This document shows positions 42,558 to 50,369 of a stretch of DNA of 64,000 bases, piece after piece (positions within the stretch are counted from its first letter, which is position 1; each line of letters starts with the position of its first letter). Source of the DNA: Ruminococcus sp. (GTDB taxonomy: Bacteria > Bacillota > Clostridia > Oscillospirales > Ruminococcaceae); assembly GCA_021205185.1 (NCBI GenBank), contig JAJPYB010000007.1, forward strand, positions 177,606 to 241,605, given 5' to 3'. The position numbers and the translations under genes were made by a program. The notes beneath the pieces were generated by a model that was not told where the DNA came from, made no database searches, and saw only the letters and a program-made list of their open reading frames with translations.

Positions 42558-44963
42558 ATGAATTTATCAATAAAATGGCTTAACGATTATATAGATGTGT
42601 CTGATATTGACATCAAAAAGCTCTGCTACGATCTGACAATGACAGGCTCTAAGGTTGAGAGGTACGACGTCGAGGGAGCAGAGATTTCAAAGGTGGTTGT
42701 AGGAAAGCTTTTAAGCGTAGTTCCGCACGAAAATTCCGACCATCTGGTAGTGTGTATGGTTGACGTTGGAACAGACACGCCATTGCAGATTGTAACAGGC
42801 GCGCCGAATGTCAGCGCAGGAGATTATGTGCCTGTAGCACTTGACGGCTCAACTCTTCCGGGAGGAGTTAAAATCAAGAAGGGAAAGCTCAGAGGAGTAG
42901 AAAGCAACGGAATGCTTTGCTCGCTCGGAGAGCTAGGACTTACAACCCATGATTTTCCTTATGCTATTGAGGACGGAATATTCCTGCTCGGAGATGACTG
43001 CAATTTAACGCTCGGCAAGGATATAAGAGAAGCTATCGGACTTAACGATACGTCGGTCGAGTTTGAAATCACTTCAAACCGCCCTGACTGTATGTCAGTA
43101 AGAGGACTTGTAAGAGAAGCTCACGCTACATTTAACAGAGATGCAAATCTGCCTGAGCCTACCTATAAGGGCGTTGAGGGAAACATACATGATTATCTGG
43201 ACGTTGACGTTCAGAACCAGAAGCTTTGCTCAAGATATATCGGCGGAATTGTAAAGAACGTAAAAATCGGACCTTCGCCGAGGTGGATGAGAGAAAGACT
43301 TCGTGCAAGCGGAGTAAGACCGATAAACAACTTTGTAGATATTACAAACTATGTAATGCTCGAATACGGTCATCCGATGCACGCATTTGATTTAAGATAT
43401 GTTGACGGCGGAAAAATCGTTGTAAGAAACGCTAAAGAGGGCGAAAAGATTACAACCCTCGACGGAGTTGAGCGTGACCTTACTGAGGATATGCTTATAA
43501 TTGCCGACGAAAATAAGCCTGTTGCGGTAGCTGGAGTTATGGGCGGAGAGTATAGCGGAATTATGGACGATACAACCACTGTTGTATTTGAAGCTGCTTG
43601 CTTTGACGGACCTACTGTAAGACGTGACGCTAAAAAGCTCGCTATGAGAACCGACGCTTCCTCAAGATTTGAAAAGGGACTAGATTCAAGAAACTGCTAT
43701 CCCGCAATTATGAGAGCGTTTGAGCTTGTTGAGCAGCTCGGCTGCGGCGAGGTTTTAAACACTATAATCGACAGAGATTACGGCGAAAACAAAGAACGCT
43801 CCGTCCCATTTGACGCTGACTGGATCAACGGCTTTTTGGGAACTGATATACCCGAGAGCGATATGATTAAGTATTTAAACAGCCTTGACTTTGAAATCCG
43901 TGACGGAAAGGCAATAGCGCCGTATGACAGAATCGACATTGAATGTAAGGCTGACATTGCCGAAGAGGTCGCCAGAATTTACGGCTACAACAACATTCCG
44001 TCAACTATCATTACTGGTGTTGCAAATGCAAAGAGAACGCCGATGCAAAAGCTAAAGGCTAATATTAAGTCTGCAATGATAGCGCAAGGCTTTTACGAAA
44101 TTCAGACCTATTCGTTCGTTTCGCCAAAGGGCTTGGACAAAATAAATCTGCCTGAGGATAGCGCACTTCGTAACCCTGTAGTAATTTCAAATCCTCTCGG
44201 CGAGGACACATCTGTTATGAGAACGTCAGCCCTTCCCAGCCTTTGCGAGGTAATGGCAAGAAACCAGAATTACAGAAATATGTCCGGCTCAATTTTTGAA
44301 ATCGCGACAGAGTATATAAAGACCGATGACGTTTTGCCAAACGAGCTTTCAAGACTTGTAATAGGTATGTACGACGCTGAAAACGGAGTAGATTTCTTTG
44401 ACCTGAAGGGCGTTGTCGAAGAGGTTTTGGAGCGTATCGGTATTTCAGATTACGAGGTTTTAAGAGCGTCTGAGAGCAAGTGCTTTGACGAAAAGACCGC
44501 CTTCCACCCGGGAAGAAGCGCTGTAATCGTCAAGGACGGCGTAGAGCTTGCAATTTTAGGTGAGCTTCACCCGGACGTTCTGGAAAACTACGATATGAGT
44601 GTAAGATGCTATGCGGCAAAGCTTAATGTCGATGAAGCGCTTTCACTTGCAAAGGACGAAAAGGTTTACAAGCCGCTTCCTAAATTCCCGGCTGCAACGA
44701 GAGATATTTCCTTCGTTTGCGACGAAGCTATTCCTGTAGCTGAGCTTGAAAAGGCTATAAGGAAAGCGGTTGGAAAGATTTTAGAGGAGATTCATCTGTT
44801 TGACGTTTATCAGGGCGAGCAGATTGAAAAGGGTAAAAAGAGCGTTTCCTATTCGATTACAATGCGTTCGCACAACGAAACCCTTACAGACGAACAGGCT
44901 GACAACGCAATGAAAAAGGTGCTGAAGGCGCTTGTTGCAATGGGAGCGCAGCTGAGAGGATAG
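42558..44963 (+). CDS. pheT: Phenylalanine-tRNA ligase beta subunit
   Basis: An 801-residue subunit with the standard domain order. A tRNA-binding EMAP-like fold is near 40-150 (VVVGKLLSV, VTGAPNVSAGDYVPVAL). The B3/B4 editing region is near 205-375 (RPINNFVDITNYVMLEYGHPMHAFDL). A B5 domain, a catalytic-like core, and the C-terminal FDX-ACB anticodon-binding domain (about 705-800, KFPAATRDISFVCDE) follow. Full length. GCAGGGAGGTACC precedes the ATG. No clear terminator follows within 60 bp. Confidence 0.97.
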   Translation: MNLSIKWLNDYIDVSDIDIKKLCYDLTMTGSKVERYDVEGAEISKVVVGKLLSVVPHENSDHLVVCMVDVGTDTPLQIVTGAPNVSAGDYVPVALDGSTLPGGVKIKKGKLRGVESNGMLCSLGELGLTTHDFPYAIEDGIFLLGDDCNLTLGKDIREAIGLNDTSVEFEITSNRPDCMSVRGLVREAHATFNRDANLPEPTYKGVEGNIHDYLDVDVQNQKLCSRYIGGIVKNVKIGPSPRWMRERLRASGVRPINNFVDITNYVMLEYGHPMHAFDLRYVDGGKIVVRNAKEGEKITTLDGVERDLTEDMLIIADENKPVAVAGVMGGEYSGIMDDTTTVVFEAACFDGPTVRRDAKKLAMRTDASSRFEKGLDSRNCYPAIMRAFELVEQLGCGEVLNTIIDRDYGENKERSVPFDADWINGFLGTDIPESDMIKYLNSLDFEIRDGKAIAPYDRIDIECKADIAEEVARIYGYNNIPSTIITGVANAKRTPMQKLKANIKSAMIAQGFYEIQTYSFVSPKGLDKINLPEDSALRNPVVISNPLGEDTSVMRTSALPSLCEVMARNQNYRNMSGSIFEIATEYIKTDDVLPNELSRLVIGMYDAENGVDFFDLKGVVEEVLERIGISDYEVLRASESKCFDEKTAFHPGRSAVIVKDGVELAILGELHPDVLENYDMSVRCYAAKLNVDEALSLAKDEKVYKPLPKFPAATRDISFVCDEAIPVAELEKAIRKAVGKILEEIHLFDVYQGEQIEKGKKSVSYSITMRSHNETLTDEQADNAMKKVLKALVAMGAQLRG

Positions 44964-45075
44964 TTTTATTTCTTGAATAGAAAAACCTCCGCCAAAAAAT
45001 CTCCGCTATTTGTCGAAAAACCGTGTAAAAACGGCAGTCCACCGTGAAAATTCAATGAATTTTTTAAAAAAGCAC

Positions 45076-45104
45076 TTGTTATTTCTGTTTTAATGCTGTA
45101 TAAT
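45076..45104 (+). promoter_or_regulatory. ireB promoter
   Basis: TTGTTA (45076-45081) and a perfect TATAAT (45099-45104) with a 17-bp spacer, about 240 bp before the start codon. Confidence 0.7.
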
Positions 45105-45106
45105 AA

Positions 45107-45306
45107 GCATAAGATGTAACTTGTCTTGCGACAAGTTCCATTCTGAATTTTATCAGGGATTTCATCCCCTTAAAATTCATCGGAGCTAACGCTCCAAAAT
45201 ACTTATTGAAAGCTGTTCCTTGCGAGCTTAAGCAAGCTTACCTCGCTTCGTCACGCTTTGAACAGCATAAGATGTAACTTGACTTACTGACGAGTTACAT
45301 TCTGAA
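45107..45306 (+). ncRNA. Long structured leader of ireB with a duplicated hairpin
   Basis: The leader begins and ends with copies of a 41-42 nt unit, GCATAAGATGTAACTTG...ATTCTGAA, at 45107 and 45265. Each copy contains a hairpin (AACTTGTC/GACAAGTT at 45118-45137; GTAACTTG/CGAGTTAC at 45274-45298). Between them are stems at 45145-45178 (GAATTTTA/TAAAATTC with GGG/CCC), 45182-45195 (GGAGC/GCTCC) and 45212-45266 (GCTGTTC/GAACAGC enclosing GCGAG/CTCGC). No reading frame fits. It may be a cis-regulatory RNA. Confidence 0.55.
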
Positions 45307-45347
45307 CATTTGAATTTCAGCGAAAAATTTACAAGGAGGATGAGCTT

Positions 45348-45593
45348 ATGTATGATCAGACGATGACCTTTAATGTAAAGGAAGATAAAGAATGTGAGCT
45401 TAAACGCAATCTACAAACTATCTATTCGGCTCTAAAAGAAAAAGGTTATAATCCGATAAATCAGATTGTAGGATATATTCTTTCAGAAGACCCAACCTAC
45501 ATAACGACTTATAACAATGCCAGGAGCTTGATCCGCCATATTGACAGAGACGAGCTTTTGCAGGTTTTGGTAAAATCCTATTTAGGCGAATAA
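45348..45593 (+). CDS. ireB: IreB family regulatory phosphoprotein
   Basis: An 81-residue protein of the IreB/UPF0297 family, a substrate of PASTA Ser/Thr kinases that influences cell-wall stress responses in Firmicutes (family knowledge). The sequence has [11 protein letters not shown] near the N-terminus, [27 protein letters not shown] in the middle and LVKSYLGE at the end. The phosphorylated threonines would be the N-terminal TMT. ACAAGGAGGATG precedes the ATG. It is usually followed by ruvX; here it stands alone with a terminator, behind a long structured leader. Confidence 0.93.
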   Translation: MYDQTMTFNVKEDKECELKRNLQTIYSALKEKGYNPINQIVGYILSEDPTYITTYNNARSLIRHIDRDELLQVLVKSYLGE

Positions 45594-45613
45594 CCGGTTA
45601 TAATTGTAGACAC

Positions 45614-45655
45614 AAACGACTTACTTCAGGTGAAATCCCAAGTAGGTCGTTTTTG
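45614..45655 (+). terminator. ireB terminator
   Basis: AAACGAC.TACTT pairs with AAGTA.GTCGTTT and runs into T residues. Confidence 0.8.
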
Positions 45656-45732
45656 GTTTTCAGAATATTTTTGCCTTTCTCGAAAACACTAAATAGCGCA
45701 AGGCGATTTCGCTTTAAAAGAGGAGGGAAAAT

Positions 45733-46533
45733 ATGAAAAGACTAATAATTCTGACACTTTTGTCATCACTTTTGTGCAGCTGCTCGGCTCAAAGATTAGG
45801 CAACGCACAAGCGGCAAAAAATGTGGAGAGCGCTGTATTATCGGACAGCGATATTGAATCGCTTGACAATACGCTTGTGGGCTTCGGGCAGGGAACTGAG
45901 GTAAACGATGAAAATATACCGACCGGAGCGGTAATGTTTAACGAGGAGTACGGCGAGCTTTCAGCTTGCAGCTACAACGAGGACAGCGAAAAAATAACGC
46001 TTACCTTCGATCAAGGCTATGAAAACGGCTATACCTCGCAGATACTTGATACGCTAAAGGAAAAGAACGTCCACGCAGTTTTCTTTGTGCTGCTTGATTA
46101 TGCCGAGAAAAATCCGGAGCTTATCCAGCGCATGATCGACGAGGGGCATACTGTCGCAAACCATTCTGCATCGCACGCTTCCTTCCCGTCAATTTCAACT
46201 GACGAGATGATAGACGAGGTAATGACGGTTCACGATTATATGCTAGAAAATTACGACTATGAGATGACCTTGTTCAGGTTTCCAAAGGGCGAGTTTTCAA
46301 AAAAAGCTCTGGGAGTTGTAAAAAACTGCGGCTATGAGTCGGTGTTCTGGAGCTTTGCTTATGAGGACTGGAACGTAGACAGCCAGCCGGACGAAGCACA
46401 GGCACTTGAAAAAATAGTCGGTGCGGCGCACGAGGGAGCGATATATCTTCTGCATTCTGTTTCTAAAACAAATGCGAATGTTTTAGGACAGGCGATAGAC
46501 GAAATCCGAGCAAATGGATTTGAGTTTGAATAG
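45733..46533 (+). CDS. Polysaccharide deacetylase lipoprotein (PdaA-like)
   Basis: A 266-residue exported NodB-homology protein. The signal MKRLIILTLLSSLLCSC ends in a lipobox-like LCSC, so it is probably lipid-anchored. The NodB motifs are TFDQGYENGYT near residue 97, NHSASH near 137 with the metal histidines, FRFPKGEFS near 175 and LLHSVS at the end. The GYENGYT form and domain length match PdaA, which makes muramic delta-lactam in spore cortex. TFDQ rather than TFDD/TFDN at the metal-site Asp is a minor variation. It is monocistronic with a terminator. Confidence 0.88.
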   Translation: MKRLIILTLLSSLLCSCSAQRLGNAQAAKNVESAVLSDSDIESLDNTLVGFGQGTEVNDENIPTGAVMFNEEYGELSACSYNEDSEKITLTFDQGYENGYTSQILDTLKEKNVHAVFFVLLDYAEKNPELIQRMIDEGHTVANHSASHASFPSISTDEMIDEVMTVHDYMLENYDYEMTLFRFPKGEFSKKALGVVKNCGYESVFWSFAYEDWNVDSQPDEAQALEKIVGAAHEGAIYLLHSVSKTNANVLGQAIDEIRANGFEFE

Positions 46534-46541
46534 TACCAAAA

Positions 46542-46579
46542 AAGCGTGACTGATTCTCAAAATCAGCACGCTTATTTTT
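46542..46579 (+). terminator. Terminator of the deacetylase gene
   Basis: AAGCGTG.CTGATT pairs with AATCAG.CACGCTT and is followed by TATTTTT. Confidence 0.85.
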
Positions 46580-46616
46580 CGCTAAAAACCCGCCTTTGTC
46601 AACTCCAAATTCAAGC

Positions 46617-46651
46617 AAATGTATGTAATTTTCGATATTTTACATACATTT
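46617..46651. repeat. 12-bp perfect inverted repeat
   Basis: AAATGTATGTAA and its exact reverse complement flank an 11-bp centre. It sits about 75 bp upstream of the lipoprotein promoter and may be an operator. Confidence 0.7.
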
Positions 46652-46725
46652 ACTCAAATAACCCCGCAATAATAGTGTTCCCAAACGAAATTTTCTGATT
46701 CGCATTTGATTTTCCTTCGTTTTTA

Positions 46726-46754
46726 TTGACAAAAAAATAGTAGTATGCTACAAT
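46726..46754 (+). promoter_or_regulatory. Promoter of the large lipoprotein
   Basis: TTGACA (46726-46731) and TACAAT (46749-46754) with a 17-bp spacer. Confidence 0.8.
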
Positions 46755-46777
46755 CTGTTTAAAAGGAGGAGCGTACT

Positions 46778-48763
46778 ATGAAAAATTTAATCAAAAGGGT
46801 GACGGCTTGCGCTGTAGGCGTTTCAATGGCAGCAGGAATGCTGTGCGGCTGCGAGGATACAAGTGAATCCGGAGCTAAGGAAATGCTGCTCACAGCGCTT
46901 GATTCAATCACTTCAAGCTCAGAAAATACTATTGCTGCCTTCGTAAACGATACCAGCGTTCAAAGCGGTTCAAAAACTACTGTAACTTTAGAGCCGGGCG
47001 AGTATCTTGACGACTTAGCCGGCGTTGATATCAAGGAAATTGCAATGAGCGCAGACGTTAAGGTAAAGGGCGGAGTTTTAGGAACTGATTTAAACGTTTC
47101 TTATGACGACAGTTCGCTTTTGACAATCAACGCTGTTGTTGACGAAACGAGCGAGACTCAGTACATAAAAATTGCTGACTTTATGGACGAGTACGTCAAA
47201 TTGACCGACGATGAAGCAAGCGATTTTATGGATCTTTCCGATTTAAGCTCGTTGTTTGGAACAGGAGATACTTCAAGCAGCGTAACACTGGATACGGACG
47301 ACGCTTTAAATGCGGCGAGTGAATTTGATGTAAGGGGAATCGTCAGCGACATTGACAGCGTTATTGAACAAATCGGCGAAAGCATTCCTGAAGCCGACAG
47401 CGAAAGCACAAGAACTATAAAGGAAAATGACGTTGAAGCTACATTCGTTACTAAGAAGGTAACGCTTAGCGAAAAAGATAAGGATAATATATCAGAAGCT
47501 GCAAGAGAAGCGCTTGAAAACGCTGATAGCATCAGAGCTTGCATTTCTGGTATTTCTGATTACGATCAGTTTTTATCTGATATGTTTGATTCGGAAGACA
47601 GCGACGCTACTGACGAAGACGAAGAGCTTATCTTTTACTATTACGGCGATAAGCTTGTAGGCTTCGGCGAGGACAACAGTAATTATATGCTTTCCGCCGA
47701 CACTAAAAACGGCTATATCACAGTTATAAAAGCGGACGATTCAAGCGATAAGGTGAGCTTGATAATGACTGCTGTTCCTGACGGAGAAAAGCTTGATATG
47801 GAGCTTAATTGCAGTATTACAACCTCGTCGGACGGCGAAGCAAGCACGCTGTTTGGAACTGACGGCGATTATTCAGGCACAATTTCTCTTAAAATCAACG
47901 ACTTTGAGGTTGTAGACGAGGATACTGGAGTCTTTAACGCAAGCGTTGAAGCGGAAATTCCAATTACCACTTCCGACGGCGAGGACGTAACGCTGAAGCT
48001 TACAGCCGATTATACAGGCGACGACAGCAAGCAGCAGCAAAACGGCGAGATTACCGTAAGCGCAGACGGCACGGACAAGTCGTTTGTCAATTATTCTGCA
48101 ACTGTCGAGCAAACGGATGCCAGCGACATCAGCGCTCCTGCCGAAAGCGAATGCGTAAGCTATGATGATATGGATTCAGCTATTAACCTGAGTTCTTTTG
48201 AGGATTGGTCGCTGAACTTGACCGATGCGCTCGGCGAGGAGCTTATTGAGAAATTAAGCGAGCTGTTTACAGATACGTCAGACGACTACTATTACGATGA
48301 TTACGATTATGACTACGACTACGATTACGGCTATGACTATGATTCTGAAGATTATTATTCTGAGAGCTATCTTGACGACTTATATGAAAACTACGGCATA
48401 GACTTTTTTGACTACTATAACGACTCGTATACCGAGTTTGATATGGACGGCTTTTTAAGCGATGCCGAAAAGGTTTACCCAGCTGAGGACTTTGAAGCTC
48501 TCAAGGAAGAAATTGAAGAGGAGTACGAGTATTACCTTTCAACCACACCGAACATCGACATACTCTATTACGACTACGATATAGATATTGATTCCTATTT
48601 CAGCGACGACTACCTGAGCTTTGACAGCGACAGCTTCTGGGCGGACGTAAAGAAGGTTTTCCCTGAGGATAAGCTCGACGAGCTTGAAGACGAGGTAACT
48701 GAATACGTGCTTGCAATGGAAGAATATATGTCTTATTATGTAGATGATAGCGTAGAGGCTTAA
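46778..48763 (+). CDS. Large Asp/Tyr-rich lipoprotein of unknown function
   Basis: A 661-residue lipoprotein with signal and lipobox MLCGC near residue 25. The first 460 residues look like a beta-rich LolA-like or lipid-binding fold (SADVKVKGGVLGTDLNVSYDD, later GTISLKINDFEVVDEDTG). Near 505-525 is a run of DYDYDYDYG-type Asp/Tyr alternation. The last 140 residues contain two related modules of about 55 residues, DFFDYYNDSYTEFDMDGFLSD.. and DIDSYFSDDYLSFDSDSFWAD.., each ending in an acidic helix. The function is unknown; a very acidic surface-facing protein that could bind cations. AAAGGAGGAG precedes the ATG. Confidence 0.75.
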   Translation: MKNLIKRVTACAVGVSMAAGMLCGCEDTSESGAKEMLLTALDSITSSSENTIAAFVNDTSVQSGSKTTVTLEPGEYLDDLAGVDIKEIAMSADVKVKGGVLGTDLNVSYDDSSLLTINAVVDETSETQYIKIADFMDEYVKLTDDEASDFMDLSDLSSLFGTGDTSSSVTLDTDDALNAASEFDVRGIVSDIDSVIEQIGESIPEADSESTRTIKENDVEATFVTKKVTLSEKDKDNISEAAREALENADSIRACISGISDYDQFLSDMFDSEDSDATDEDEELIFYYYGDKLVGFGEDNSNYMLSADTKNGYITVIKADDSSDKVSLIMTAVPDGEKLDMELNCSITTSSDGEASTLFGTDGDYSGTISLKINDFEVVDEDTGVFNASVEAEIPITTSDGEDVTLKLTADYTGDDSKQQQNGEITVSADGTDKSFVNYSATVEQTDASDISAPAESECVSYDDMDSAINLSSFEDWSLNLTDALGEELIEKLSELFTDTSDDYYYDDYDYDYDYDYGYDYDSEDYYSESYLDDLYENYGIDFFDYYNDSYTEFDMDGFLSDAEKVYPAEDFEALKEEIEEEYEYYLSTTPNIDILYYDYDIDIDSYFSDDYLSFDSDSFWADVKKVFPEDKLDELEDEVTEYVLAMEEYMSYYVDDSVEA

Positions 48764-48784
48764 AAAAATAAGATAAAGTCAAAA

Positions 48785-48820
48785 CACACCGCCGGGATGA
48801 ATAACCATCCCGGCGGTGTG
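48785..48820. terminator. Bidirectional terminator-like hairpin
   Basis: A perfect 15-bp GC-rich stem, CACACCGCCGGGATG/CATCCCGGCGGTGTG. The T-rich side is on the minus strand, so it best serves the mazG-hup-rqcP transcript, and it also blocks the plus-strand lipoprotein gene. Confidence 0.75.
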
Positions 48821-48876
48821 TCCGTTCAATAAGGGTTTTGTCCCGTTATTCAACGTTTCAGTTATTTTAGCATATT

Positions 48877-49116
48877 CTAGAGTATTTCGTAATTTTGAGC
48901 AGCGTCCTCTTTCCTTGCATATTCTACGACGCTTAAAACTTTGATTTTCAGCGGCTTTTGCCCCATATTTATTTCAATTATATCTCCCTCTTTTACATCA
49001 TAGGAGGCTTTTATAACTCTGCCGTTTACTGAAATTTTTCCAGCGTCGCAGGCTTCGTTTGCAACCGTTCTGCGCTTGATTACCCGAATTATTTTAAGAT
49101 ACTTGTCTATTCTCAT
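48877..49116 (-). CDS. rqcP: S4-domain ribosome quality control factor RqcP
   Basis: A 79-residue S4 RNA-binding protein (formerly YabO). The S4 core is MRIDKYLKIIRVIKRRTVANEACDAGKI, with GRVIKASYDVKEGDIIEI in the second half. RqcP works with RqcH on stalled 50S subunits to add C-terminal alanine tails. Position as last gene after mazG matches the conserved yabN-yabO order. Separated from hup by a terminator-like hairpin that may lower its expression. Confidence 0.92.
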   Translation of the reverse strand: MRIDKYLKIIRVIKRRTVANEACDAGKISVNGRVIKASYDVKEGDIIEINMGQKPLKIKVLSVVEYARKEDAAQNYEIL

Positions 49117-49136
49117 TCTGTCACCTTTAAAAATGT

Positions 49137-49172
49137 AAAAAAAGCCTGCCGCTTTTGTGAAGTGACAGGCTT
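49137..49172 (-). terminator. Terminator after the second HU gene
   Basis: On the minus strand AAGCCTG.C/G.CAGGCTT is followed by T residues. It lies between hup and rqcP. Confidence 0.75.
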
Positions 49173-49183
49173 AAAAGATTCAA

Positions 49184-49462
49184 TTACTTGTTAACTGCGT
49201 CCTTGAGCGCCTTACCAGCCTTGAAAGCAGGAACCTTCTTAGCAGGTACAGTAATCTTTTCTTTTGTTCTCGGGTTGATTGCTGTCTTTTCAGCTCTATC
49301 TCTTACTTCAAATGTTCCGAATCCAACGAGAGAAATCTTCTCGCCATCTTTTAGTAGTTCTGTGATTGTTTCGATAACTGCTGAAAGAGCCTTTTCAGCC
49401 TCCTTCTTTGATGCATAGCCACCGTTAGCTGCAATAGCAGCTACTAACTCTGTTTTTGTCAT
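49184..49462 (-). CDS. hup: HU-family DNA-binding protein
   Basis: A 92-residue HU protein, the second in the window. TKTELVAAIAANGGYASKKEAEKAL, ISLVGFGTFEVRDRAEK and FKAGKALKDAVNK are the usual blocks. The placement between mazG and rqcP matches many clostridia. It probably is the main HU copy, while the one at 11141 belongs to a different unit. CAGGAGGTTTT precedes the ATG, and the gene ends in a hairpin. The two copies could form homo- or heterodimers. Confidence 0.95.
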   Translation of the reverse strand: MTKTELVAAIAANGGYASKKEAEKALSAVIETITELLKDGEKISLVGFGTFEVRDRAEKTAINPRTKEKITVPAKKVPAFKAGKALKDAVNK

Positions 49463-49496
49463 AATAAAACCTCCTGAAAAATAAACATCTCGACTG

Positions 49497-50246
49497 CTAC
49501 ACAGTCTGATCTATGCTAAGGGTGTATAAATTCTTCCCCCCAAGCTCATTATTATTCTCCGACGAAACAAATTTCTCAATAAAGCTGTTGTTGAAAGCTT
49601 GTAGTGCGTCCTCTGGCTTTACACCGTTTAAGCGCGCTAAGTTTGCAGCGTAAAAGAGAATTTCTCCGAAAGCTTCTTCTTTCGCTTCGTCAGAGCTGTT
49701 AAGGCGTTTTAATGCTGAGCTTAAAGCTTCAAGGCAAATTTCCTTGCTCTCGTCAACTCCTGCCCGTGACGAACGCTTTCCAAGCTTTTCAGCTCTCAGC
49801 AAGGCAGGGAACACCTTTGGAACTGCCTTTAGCGTATCGCCATAAGTTTTTTGCTCTTTGGTTTCTTTCTTTATATGATCCCAGTTTTTCAGTACGTCGT
49901 CAGCGCCGTTCACCTTTACGTCGCCAAACACGTGCGGGTGACGGACAATAAGCTTCTGGCAGATGTCATTTGCTACGTCAGAAAAATCAAATCCGCCGTT
50001 TTCCTCTTCAATCCGGGAATGGAAAACCACCTGAAGCAACAGGTCGCCAAGCTCCTCCCTGAGCATATCGGAGCTATCAAGATCAACCGCTTCGTAAGCC
50101 TCGTAAGCTTCTTCAATCAGGTCAGCTTTTATCGAGGAATGAGTCTGAACCTTGTCCCAGGGACATCCGTCCTCGCTTCTGAGTATTTCCATAATTTTAA
50201 GCAAATCATCTATGGTGTATCTGTCTTTGAATTGAAAATCTATCAT
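49497..50246 (-). CDS. mazG: Nucleoside triphosphate pyrophosphohydrolase MazG
   Basis: A 249-residue house-cleaning enzyme that hydrolyses (d)NTPs to monophosphates. The first MazG domain has RSEDGCPWDKVQTHSSIKADLIEEAYE and REELGDLLLQVVFH with the four metal-binding acids. A second, partial MazG-like domain (KEEAFGEILFYAANLARLNG) lies near the C-terminus. The yabN-type gene order with hup and rqcP is conserved. The leader contains an 8-bp inverted repeat linking the mRNA 5' end to the ribosome site region. Confidence 0.93.
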   Translation of the reverse strand: MIDFQFKDRYTIDDLLKIMEILRSEDGCPWDKVQTHSSIKADLIEEAYEAYEAVDLDSSDMLREELGDLLLQVVFHSRIEEENGGFDFSDVANDICQKLIVRHPHVFGDVKVNGADDVLKNWDHIKKETKEQKTYGDTLKAVPKVFPALLRAEKLGKRSSRAGVDESKEICLEALSSALKRLNSSDEAKEEAFGEILFYAANLARLNGVKPEDALQAFNNSFIEKFVSSENNNELGGKNLYTLSIDQTV

Positions 50247-50261
50247 AAATCATTAACCTCG

Positions 50262-50364
50262 GATGTGAAGCTATTTTAGTGCTTGTTCAAAGCCGAACGA
50301 AGCTTAGTGCATTAGAAATGAACCAGTTCACATCTAGTATAACATTTCTAAAAAGTTTTTTCAA
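50262..50364 (-). promoter_or_regulatory. mazG-hup-rqcP promoter and leader
   Basis: On the minus strand TTGAAA (50359-50364) and TATACT (50336-50341) are 17 bp apart. The transcript would begin with GATGTGAA (50327-50334), which can pair with TTCACATC just before the ribosome site (50262-50269), enclosing a 60-nt loop. Confidence 0.65.
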
Positions 50365-50369
50365 GCGTT

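Noticed and set aside
45107..45306. T-box or other known riboswitch before ireB
   Set aside because: No T-box sequence or known aptamer core was recognised and ireB is not an amino-acid gene.
48785..48820. GC-rich 15-bp hairpin as an attachment site or repeat element
   Set aside because: Its position between two converging transcription units and the T-rich minus-strand side fit a terminator better.
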